From Halorubrum coriense DSM 10284 (lineage in GTDB: Archaea; Halobacteriota; Halobacteria; Halobacteriales; Haloferacaceae): a stretch of 64,000 nt of DNA. A program made the translations under genes and the position numbers. Below, piece after piece: positions 53,603 to 60,114 of the stretch (the stretch's first letter is position 1; the number at the start of each line of letters is the position of its first letter). The DNA is taken from NCBI RefSeq assembly GCF_000337035.1, contig NZ_AOJL01000036.1, positions 7,574 to 71,573 of the forward strand, read 5' to 3'. The notes under the pieces are model-generated. The model was given only the letters and a program-made list of their open reading frames with translations. It did no database searches and had not been told where the DNA came from.

Positions 53603-53678
53603 CGCCGCGCGCGCCCTCTACCGGGGCCTCACCGCGTCATGCCGACCCGACCGCGGCCGCGGAACCAACGGGATTTAT

Positions 53679-53692
53679 CTGACGAGCGTCAG
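53679..53692 (+). promoter_or_regulatory. 6+6 inverted repeat CTGACG-AG-CGTCAG directly after the UspA TATA box
   Basis: The arms CTGACG and CGTCAG are perfect reverse complements two bases apart. They follow directly on ATTTAT (53673-53678), the TATA box centred about 27 bases before the ATG at 53703. Located between TATA box and start site, a bound dimer would block transcription. Confidence 0.5.
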
Positions 53693-53702
53693 ACGTTCAC
53701 GC

Positions 53703-54392
53703 ATGGATGGGAGCGACGTCGACGGTGGAAACGCCCGAGAGGGCGGCACCCGAAACGGCGGCGCGCGCGGCGAATCGGGCGGCGCGACCGCCGCCGGTCA
53801 CGCGGGATCGCCCGCGGTCGGCGACCCGGTCATCCGGCCCGCGGTCGACGACGCGAGCGGCGTCCCGGCCGCGGCCGACGTGTCGCTGAACGGTGCCGAC
53901 CGCGCGGAACGACCCGATCGGGTCTCCTCGGTCCTCGTCGCCGTCGGTCCCGGGCCGCACTCCGGGGCCACCGTCGACGTCGCGCGCGAGATCGCGGCGG
54001 CGACGGGCGCCTGGCTCGAACTGTTCCACGTCGTTCCCTCGGACGCGGCGCTCGCCGACGCGCCCCCCGACGCCGACGCCTCCGGGACGGTCGCCCCCGC
54101 CGGCGCGGCCGACACCGACTACGCCGCGGCCGGGGAACGGCTCCTCGACGCGGCCGCGGACCGGCTCGGCGAGTTCGACCGCGCCGACCGGTGGCTCGTC
54201 GAGGACCGGACCGCCGCCGGCGCGATCGTCGAGCAGTCGGCGTACTACGACCTGGTCGTCGTGGGCGCGCCGACGACGGGGACCGTCGGGCGGTTCGTCT
54301 TCGGGTCGACGACCGACACGGTGGTGGGCGACGCCGAGGTCCCGGTGGTCGTCGTCGAGGCCGACGGGTCGACCGCGCTCGACGCGGCGTAG
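53703..54392 (+). CDS. universal stress protein (UspA) domain protein with long N-terminal extension
   Basis: A 229-residue protein. The UspA domain spans about residues 78-225: RVSSVLVAVGPGPHSGATVDVAREIAAATGAWLELFHVVP, then DRTAAGAIVEQSAYYDLVVVGAPTTGTVGRFVFGSTTDTVV with the G-x2-G-x9-G-(S/T) ATP-binding motif, and AEVPVVVVEADG. The first 70 residues are Gly/Ala/Asp-rich and probably disordered. A leaderless start at 53703 follows a TATA box and a palindrome. Similar Usp-like domains occur as accessory parts of cation antiporters, but no transporter is adjacent. Confidence 0.85.
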   Translation: MDGSDVDGGNAREGGTRNGGARGESGGATAAGHAGSPAVGDPVIRPAVDDASGVPAAADVSLNGADRAERPDRVSSVLVAVGPGPHSGATVDVAREIAAATGAWLELFHVVPSDAALADAPPDADASGTVAPAGAADTDYAAAGERLLDAAADRLGEFDRADRWLVEDRTAAGAIVEQSAYYDLVVVGAPTTGTVGRFVFGSTTDTVVGDAEVPVVVVEADGSTALDAA

Positions 54393-54510
54393 AGTCGGTC
54401 GCTCCCGCTCTCCCCCTCCGCTTCCGTACCGCCTCGGTCCCGCCTTCCGTTCGCCACCGTTCCGTCCGCGTTCTCGCCGTCTGCTACCGTTCCGCACCTC
54501 GGCGACAGCG

Positions 54511-54535
54511 TTAAAACAGTGTACACACTTGTACA
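54511..54535 (+). promoter_or_regulatory. trp operon promoter with two TGTACA boxes
   Basis: TTAAAA (54511-54516) is the TATA box. TGTACA at 54520-54525 and again at 54530-54535 lie ten bases apart, start to start, one helical turn, between TATA and the expected start near 54540. TGTACA is the consensus of the TRP box bound by TrpY in Methanothermobacter, where it controls trp genes. The gene 33 bases on is trpD, so the site fits a tryptophan-responsive operator. Confidence 0.6.
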
Positions 54536-54567
54536 TCACAACGCGGAATACTACATCGGTGGACACA

Positions 54568-55617
54568 ATGAATCTCAACGACACGGTCGAGCGCGTGACG
54601 GACGGAGAGGATCTGACCGTAGAGGAGGCGCGCGAGGCCGCGCGGCTCGTCTTCGAGGACGCGACCGAGGCGCAGATCGGGGCGCTGCTGGCCGCGCTCC
54701 GGACGAAGGGCGAGACCGAGGCCGAGATCGCCGGCTTCGCGCAGGGGATGCGAGACGCGGCCCGCACGATCGAGCCCGACCGCGAGCCGCTCGTCGACAC
54801 CTGCGGCACCGGCGGCGACGACTACGACACGATCAACGTGTCGACGACCGCGGCCGTCGTCGCCGCGGGCGCGGGCGTGCCGATCGCCAAGCACGGCAAC
54901 TACTCCGTCTCCTCCTCCTCGGGGAGCGCGGACGTGCTGGAGGTCGCGGGGGCCGACGTCGAGGCCGAGCCGCCGGCCGTCGAGGAGGCGATCGAGCGGG
55001 ACGGGATCGGCTTCATGCTCGCGCCCGTCTTCCACCCGGCGATGAAGGCCGTCATCGGCCCGCGCAAGGAGCTCGGCATGCGGACCATCTTCAACGTCCT
55101 CGGCCCGCTCACCAACCCCGCCGGCGCGGACGCGCAGGTGCTCGGCGTGTACGACCCCGACCTCGTGCCGGTCATCGCGCGGTCGCTGGCGCACATGCCC
55201 GTCGAGCGCGCGCTCGTCGTCCACGGCGCGGGCATGGACGAGATCGGGATCCACGACGAGACGGTCGCGGCCGAGGTCGACGGCGACGACGTGACGGAGT
55301 TCACCATCTCGCCCGCGGACCTGGGCCTCGACCGCGCGCCGATCGAGGCGGTCGCGGGCGGCACGCCCGAGGAGAACGCCGCGGACCTGCGCGGGATCGT
55401 CGACGGCTCCGTGACGGGCGCGAAGCGCGACCTGATCCTCGCGAACGCGGGTGCCGCCGTCTACGTCGCCGGCGAGGCCGACACGCTCGCGGCCGGCGTC
55501 GAGCGCGCGGCCGCGGCGATCGACTCCGGCGCGGCCGCCGAGAAGTTCGCGGCGCTCTGCGGCGACGAGGCGCCCGCGGAGGGTGCGGGGGCGGCGACCG
55601 CGGAGGACGACGACTGA
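54568..55617 (+). CDS. trpD: anthranilate phosphoribosyltransferase (TrpD)
   Basis: A 349-residue enzyme that joins anthranilate to PRPP, the second step of tryptophan synthesis. PRPP/Mg motifs are CGTGGDDYDTINVSTTAAVV (about 72-91), KHGNYSVSSSSGSADVLE and the DE pair in GAGMDEIGIHDET. The anthranilate site includes FMLAPVFHPAMKAV and GPLTNPAGAD. In KHGN(R)SVSSKSG the usual Arg and Lys are Tyr and Ser here; this may be the haloarchaeal form but should be compared. The start at 54568 is preceded by GGTGG as a weak ribosome-binding site. First gene of trpDFEG. Confidence 0.94.
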   Translation: MNLNDTVERVTDGEDLTVEEAREAARLVFEDATEAQIGALLAALRTKGETEAEIAGFAQGMRDAARTIEPDREPLVDTCGTGGDDYDTINVSTTAAVVAAGAGVPIAKHGNYSVSSSSGSADVLEVAGADVEAEPPAVEEAIERDGIGFMLAPVFHPAMKAVIGPRKELGMRTIFNVLGPLTNPAGADAQVLGVYDPDLVPVIARSLAHMPVERALVVHGAGMDEIGIHDETVAAEVDGDDVTEFTISPADLGLDRAPIEAVAGGTPEENAADLRGIVDGSVTGAKRDLILANAGAAVYVAGEADTLAAGVERAAAAIDSGAAAEKFAALCGDEAPAEGAGAATAEDDD

Positions 55618-56261
55618 TGGCGCGGGTGAAGATCTGCGGGATCACCCGGGAGGCCGACCTGCGCGCCGCGGTCGACGCCGGCGCGGACGCGATCGGTGTG
55701 ATATCGGAGGTGCCGGTCGACTCCCCGCGCGAGGTCGACCCGGCCGAGGCGGCGGCACTGCTCGCCGACGTGCCCGCGTTCGTCACCGCGACGCTCGTGA
55801 CGATGCCCGACTCCGCCGAGCACGCGGTCGAACTCGTCCGCACGACCGCCCCCGACGCGATCCAGCTCCACGGCGAGTGGACCGCGGACGAACTCCGCTA
55901 CATCCGGGCGGAGACGGAGCGCAAGGTGCTGCTCACGGTCGACGCCGACGACCCGGCCCGAGCCGAGGAGTTCGACGGCGCGGTCGACGCGTTCGTCGTC
56001 GACTCCACCGACGACGACGGCGCGGGCGGCACCGGCGAGACGCACGACTGGCGCGCCACCGGTGACCTCGCCGCCCGCCTCACCACGCCGGTCGTGCTGG
56101 CGGGCGGGCTCACGGCCAACAACGTCGCCGAGGCGGTCCGCGTCGCCGACCCCTTCGCGGTCGACGTCGCCTCGGGCGTCGAGATCGAGGGCGGGCGGAA
56201 GGACCACAACGCCGTGGCCCGGTTCGTCGCCAACGCGGGCCGGGAGATGGAGCTGCTATGA
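55617..56261 (+). CDS. trpF: phosphoribosylanthranilate isomerase (TrpF)
   Basis: A 214-residue TIM-barrel enzyme for the Amadori rearrangement of PRA to CdRP. The catalytic Cys is in VKICGITREADLRAAV (about residue 7) and the catalytic Asp in LLTVDADDPARAEEF region; phosphate-binding loops are PVVLAGGLTANNVAEAV and VDVASGVEIEGGRKD. It is longer than many bacterial homologues by an acidic insert near residue 130 (DSTDDDGAGGTGETHDW). Overlaps trpD (TGATG) and trpE (ATGA). Confidence 0.94.
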   Translation: MARVKICGITREADLRAAVDAGADAIGVISEVPVDSPREVDPAEAAALLADVPAFVTATLVTMPDSAEHAVELVRTTAPDAIQLHGEWTADELRYIRAETERKVLLTVDADDPARAEEFDGAVDAFVVDSTDDDGAGGTGETHDWRATGDLAARLTTPVVLAGGLTANNVAEAVRVADPFAVDVASGVEIEGGRKDHNAVARFVANAGREMELL

Positions 56262-57934
56262 GCGACGCGGGCCCCCCGCTCGACCGCTCGAAGGCCGCGT
56301 TCGTCGACCTCGCGGCCGACGCCGGGAAGCCGGTGGTCGTCCGCGCGTCGGCCTCGCTCGACGTCGACGTCACCCCGCTCGGCGCGTACGCGACCCTCGT
56401 CGGCGACAGTCCCTACGGATTCCTGCTCGAATCCGGCGAGAAGGTCGCCTCCAGCGACCCCGACGGCGCGTTCACCTCTGGCGGGAAGGCGGACCGCCAC
56501 GCCCGCTACTCGTTCGTCGGCTACGACCCGGAAGCGATCGTCTCGGTCCATCCGGACCGCACCGAGGTGACCGAGCTCGGCCCGGCGGCCGAGTTCGTCG
56601 GCGACGGGAGCGACGGCTCCGCCGATGACCCGAAGGGCGCGACCGGTCTGGGCCCCGACGCCGGCGACGCGGTCGACCGCATCCGCGCCGCGTTCCCCGA
56701 CGTGCGCCTGCGCGGGTTCCCCGACACCGACCGGCAGATACTCTCGGGCGGGTTCGTCGGCTTCCTCGCGTACGAGGCGGTCTACGACCTCTGGCTGGAC
56801 GAGGTCGGCGTCGACCGCCCCGAGACCGAGTTCCCCGACGCCGAGTTCGCGCTCACGACCCGGACCGTCGTCTTCGACGAGAAGGAGGGGAGCGTCGAGC
56901 TCGTGTTCACGCCGGTGATCGGCGCGGACGACGACCCCGCCGCGGTGTACGACGATCTCGCCGCGGAGGCGGAGCGCGTCGCCGCCGAACTGCGCGCGGC
57001 CGCGCCGCCCGACCCCGACGGCGTGCGCGTCCGCGAGGAGTCCGCCGATCCGCGCGAGGAGTACGAGGAGGCCGTCCGGGCCGCCAAGCGGCACGTCCTC
57101 GACGGCGACATCTACCAGGGCGTGATCTCGCGCAGCCGCGAGCTCCGCGGCGAGGTCGACTCGCTCGGCCTGTACGCGGCCCTCCGCGACGTAAACCCCT
57201 CGCCGTACATGTACGTGTTGCGCCACGACGACCGGACCGTCGTCGGCGCGAGCCCGGAGACGCTCGTCTCAGTCCAGGGCGACCGCGTCGTCTCCAACCC
57301 GATCGCGGGCACCTGTCCGCGCGGGACCAGCCCGGTCGAGGACCGCCGGCTCGCGGGCGAGATGCTCGCCGACGGGAAGGAGCGCGCCGAGCACACGATG
57401 CTCGTCGACCTCGCGCGCAACGACGTGCGGCGCGTCTCGGAGCCCGGCTCCGTCCGCGTCGAGGAGTTCATGAACGTCCTGAAGTACAGCCACGTCCAAC
57501 ACATCGAGTCGACCGTGACCGGGACGCTCGCGGGCGACGCGGACGCCTTCGACGCGACGCGCGCGACGTTCCCGGCGGGGACGCTCACCGGCGCGCCGAA
57601 GGTGCGCGCGATGGAGATCATCGACGACCTCGAGACGACGCCGCGGGAGGCGTACGGCGGCGGCGTCGGCTACTACTCGTGGACCGGCGACGCCGACTTC
57701 GCGATCGTGATCCGCACCGCGACCCTCGACGAGTCCGGCGACGAGTCGGTCGTCGGCGTCCGGGCGGGGGCGGGGCTCGTCGCCGACTCCGACCCGGCCG
57801 CGGAGTACGAGGAGACGGAACAGAAGATGGACGGCGTGTTGACCGCGATCGACCGGATCCGCGAGGGCGACAAGAGCGATGCGGAAGGCGACGACGCCGA
57901 TCCGATCGCCACCGGCTCGGAGGCGGAGCGATGA
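56258..57934 (+). CDS. trpE: anthranilate synthase component I (TrpE)
   Basis: A 558-residue chorismate-using subunit. The feedback-inhibition LLES motif is present (YGFLLESGEK, about residue 50). The catalytic region carries GDIYQGVISRSRE, NPSPYMYVL, GASPETLVSV, PIAGTCPRGTSP, EHTMLVDLARNDVRRVSEPG, FPAGTLTGAPKVRAMEIIDDLE and YGGGVGYYSWTGDADFAIVIRT. A stretch at about 95-130 is a Gly/Asp-rich insert. The C-terminal 25 residues are an acidic tail. Works with TrpG, which overlaps it by four bases. Confidence 0.95.
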   Translation: MSDAGPPLDRSKAAFVDLAADAGKPVVVRASASLDVDVTPLGAYATLVGDSPYGFLLESGEKVASSDPDGAFTSGGKADRHARYSFVGYDPEAIVSVHPDRTEVTELGPAAEFVGDGSDGSADDPKGATGLGPDAGDAVDRIRAAFPDVRLRGFPDTDRQILSGGFVGFLAYEAVYDLWLDEVGVDRPETEFPDAEFALTTRTVVFDEKEGSVELVFTPVIGADDDPAAVYDDLAAEAERVAAELRAAAPPDPDGVRVREESADPREEYEEAVRAAKRHVLDGDIYQGVISRSRELRGEVDSLGLYAALRDVNPSPYMYVLRHDDRTVVGASPETLVSVQGDRVVSNPIAGTCPRGTSPVEDRRLAGEMLADGKERAEHTMLVDLARNDVRRVSEPGSVRVEEFMNVLKYSHVQHIESTVTGTLAGDADAFDATRATFPAGTLTGAPKVRAMEIIDDLETTPREAYGGGVGYYSWTGDADFAIVIRTATLDESGDESVVGVRAGAGLVADSDPAAEYEETEQKMDGVLTAIDRIREGDKSDAEGDDADPIATGSEAER

Positions 57935-58524
57935 ACGTCGTCGTCGTCGACAACTTCGACTCGTTCACCTACAACCTCGTCGAGTACGTCTCCGACCAGA
58001 CGATCGACGGCGAGCCGGTCGGCGTCGACGTGTTCAAGAACACCGCCTCGCTCGACGACGTCGAGGGCGCGGAGCCGGACGCGGTGATCATCAGTCCCGG
58101 GCCGGGCCACCCGAAGAACGACCGCGACGTGGGCGTGACGATGCCGGTGTTGCGTGACCTCTCGCCGACGGTGCCGACGCTGGGGGTGTGCCTCGGCTTG
58201 GAGGCCGCCGTCCACGAGTACGGCGGGACCGTCGGCCACGCGCCCGAACCGGTACACGGTAAGGCGTTCCCGGTCGACCACGACGGGAAGGGGGTGTTCC
58301 GCGGGCTCGAACAGGGGTTCCGGGCCGGCCGCTACCACTCGCTCGCGGCGACCCAGATTCCGGACGCGTTCGCGGTGTCGGCCACCACGGACCACGACGG
58401 CGAGTCGATCGCGATGGGGATCCGCCACCGCGAGCACCCGATCGAGGCGGTCCAGTTCCACCCGGAGAGCGTGCTCACCGGGTCGGGACACGACCTCATC
58501 CGGAACTTCCTCACCGGGGTCTGA
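57931..58524 (+). CDS. trpG: anthranilate synthase component II (TrpG), glutamine amidotransferase
   Basis: A 197-residue class I glutamine amidotransferase that feeds ammonia to TrpE. The nucleophile Cys is in LGVCLGLEAAVHEYGG (about residue 87), and the catalytic His-Glu in VQFHPESVLTG. The usual CLGHQ after the Cys is CLGLE here. The N-terminal VVVVDNFDSFTYNLVEYV and ISPGPGHP are canonical. The start is set by ATGA overlap with trpE; the stop is the end of the trpDFEG operon. Could also serve PabA in folate synthesis, but the operon favours tryptophan. Confidence 0.93.
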   Translation: MNVVVVDNFDSFTYNLVEYVSDQTIDGEPVGVDVFKNTASLDDVEGAEPDAVIISPGPGHPKNDRDVGVTMPVLRDLSPTVPTLGVCLGLEAAVHEYGGTVGHAPEPVHGKAFPVDHDGKGVFRGLEQGFRAGRYHSLAATQIPDAFAVSATTDHDGESIAMGIRHREHPIEAVQFHPESVLTGSGHDLIRNFLTGV

Positions 58525-58582
58525 GACGCGGCGTTTCGGGCCTCCCTGTCCCGCCGTCCGTCGTCGCCTGCTCCGTCCCCGA

Positions 58583-59188
58583 CTATTTCTCGCCCTCGGC
58601 TTCCTCCCCGTCCTCGGCTTCGTCCCCGTCGTCGAGCCCGCGCGCGGCGAGCCCGGCGAGGTGGCCGACCTCGGAGAGGATTATTTCGTCCACGCCGAGC
58701 CGCACCGCGTTCTCGGAACCCGGGAGACAGAACACCGGCGTGGCCGAGACGACCCCGGCCGTCGCGCGCGAGCCGATGGTCCGCGTGCCGACCTCCTCGT
58801 AGGAGAGCCGGCGGAACAGTTCGCCGAACCCGGGGAGCCGCTTCGCGAGGAGCCCCCGGACTGCCTCCGGCGTGACGTCGTCCGGCGTGACGCCCGTCCC
58901 GCCGGTCGTCACCACGACGTCGGTGTCCTTCCGCCGAGCGAGGCGGTCGACGGTCCCTTGGACGCTGTCGTAGTCGTCGTCGATCAGTTCGCGGACGGCG
59001 ACCTCGTGGCCCGCCTCCTCGAACGCGGCCGCGACGTAGTCGCCGGCGGGGTCTTCGTCCGCGGTCCGCGACGAGGACACGGTGACGATCGCGGCCGCGA
59101 CCGACTCGGCGTCGTGGTGGTGGTGGTCGTCGTGGTCGTCGTGCCCGTGGTCGTGGCCGCCGTGCTGGTGGTCGTCGTGGTCGCTCAT
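58583..59188 (-). CDS. MoaB/Mog-type molybdopterin biosynthesis protein with His-rich N-terminus
   Basis: A 201-residue MoCF_biosynth-domain protein (adenylylation of molybdopterin before metal insertion). The active-site motif is VVTTGGTGVTPDDVTPEAV, with GSRATAGVV and FCLPGSENAVRLG. The first 26 residues are nearly all His and Asp: SDHDDHQHGGHDHGHDDHD followed by DHHHHD, an unusual metal-binding or metal-storage extension. TATA-like TGTTTTCAC lies about 27 bases upstream. Next to trpG, convergent. Confidence 0.88.
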   Translation of the reverse strand: MSDHDDHQHGGHDHGHDDHDDHHHHDAESVAAAIVTVSSSRTADEDPAGDYVAAAFEEAGHEVAVRELIDDDYDSVQGTVDRLARRKDTDVVVTTGGTGVTPDDVTPEAVRGLLAKRLPGFGELFRRLSYEEVGTRTIGSRATAGVVSATPVFCLPGSENAVRLGVDEIILSEVGHLAGLAARGLDDGDEAEDGEEAEGEK

Positions 59189-59300
59189 GGACCGACGTTC
59201 GGCGCCCGCGTGAAAACATCTCCCGGTCGGCGGAGCCGCGCGCGGCGTTCACCGGAGACCGGCGCGAGCGCAGGATCCCGCCCGGAGCCCCCGTCTCCGC

Positions 59301-59717
59301 TTAGGGCCAGTCGTCGCGGGTCTGCTCGTCGGGCGCTTCGTCGACCGCCTCGCCGGTCGCGAGCGTCCAGCCGGCGGCCTCGGCGGCGTCCTCGACGTGG
59401 AGGAACTCCCAGTCGGTCGCGTCGGCGATCGCCTCGTCCGCCTCGTCCACCCCCACGAAGACGTGGCGGTCCGTGTCGAACTGCCCGCTGATGTTCTCTA
59501 AGCTCTCCTCGACGCCGCGCGGACCCGAGAAGAAGTCCTGTCGCACGCGGTGTTTCCGCGTGAAGTTCGTGACGACGTAGGTCGGCTTCTCGCTGACGAC
59601 CCCGACGTACTCGGTCCACTGCCGGGCGTTGTTGAACACCGCGTTTGGGTCCGCGAGCGCTTTCAGCGCCTCCAACTCGAACGCCAGCGTCATGTCTGTA
59701 GATCCGCCGCTGTCCAT
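59301..59717 (-). CDS. conserved haloarchaeal protein, 138 aa (DUF7124-like)
   Basis: A 138-residue acidic protein: TLAFELEALKALADPNAVFNNARQWTEYVGVVSEKPTYVVTNFTRKHRVRQDFFSG, then VFVGVDEADEAIADATDWEFLHVEDAAEAAGWTL. The regular alpha/beta pattern with a Rossmann-like end suggests a nucleotide-related fold, but I cannot name it; I think it is DUF7124, unsure of the number. ATG at 59717 is preferred over GTG at 59723. Confidence 0.72.
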   Translation of the reverse strand: MDSGGSTDMTLAFELEALKALADPNAVFNNARQWTEYVGVVSEKPTYVVTNFTRKHRVRQDFFSGPRGVEESLENISGQFDTDRHVFVGVDEADEAIADATDWEFLHVEDAAEAAGWTLATGEAVDEAPDEQTRDDWP

Positions 59718-59798
59718 GCGCACCGCTTACCCCCGACCGGCGAAAACAACTTCGCTTCCGCGGAGACGCCGCGGCCGCTCGCGGCGACCCGACGACCC

Positions 59799-60014
59799 TC
59801 ACCGCGAGCGGATCTGGTAGTAGTCGGTGAACTTCACCACGTCGCCGTCGTCGAGGTCCCCGATCTCCGGTGCCGTCCACGGCTCCCCCGCCAACTCTCG
59901 GACGACGCTCTGTTCCTCCTCGTCCAGTTCGTCGTAGTGGCGCACCCGCGCGTCGGATGGGATACGGCCCGTGCGGCGGAGCCGCAGTCGTCGCCCGGTG
60001 TCTCTCAGTGACAT
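59799..60014 (-). CDS. small conserved protein, 71 aa
   Basis: A 71-residue protein: basic N-terminal third (SLRDTGRRLRLRRTGRIP) and acidic remainder (HYDELDEEEQSVVRELAGEPWTAPEIGDLDDGDVVKFTDYYQIR). An ideal leaderless promoter precedes the ATG at 60014, which argues that it is expressed. Family unknown to me. The charge split may mean binding to nucleic acid or to a negatively charged partner. Confidence 0.68.
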   Translation of the reverse strand: MSLRDTGRRLRLRRTGRIPSDARVRHYDELDEEEQSVVRELAGEPWTAPEIGDLDDGDVVKFTDYYQIRSR

Positions 60015-60034
60015 GTGGTATCGTATAACACGAT

Positions 60035-60051
60035 TAATCATAAACGTTTCG
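60035..60051 (-). promoter_or_regulatory. promoter of the 71-aa protein gene
   Basis: On the minus strand GCGAAAC (BRE) is followed by GTTTATGATT (TATA), centred about 27 bases before the ATG at 60014. Confidence 0.6.
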
Positions 60052-60114
60052 CGCCGATCGGCGTCTCAGTCCGTCTCGCGCCCCGGAGCGGGGACGACCG
60101 AGGGGGCGTGAGGT

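Noticed and set aside
53639-54514. Arg-rich 291-codon frame overlapping the UspA gene
   Set aside because: It is the +1 shadow of the UspA frame; the latter has a promoter, motifs and haloarchaeal composition.
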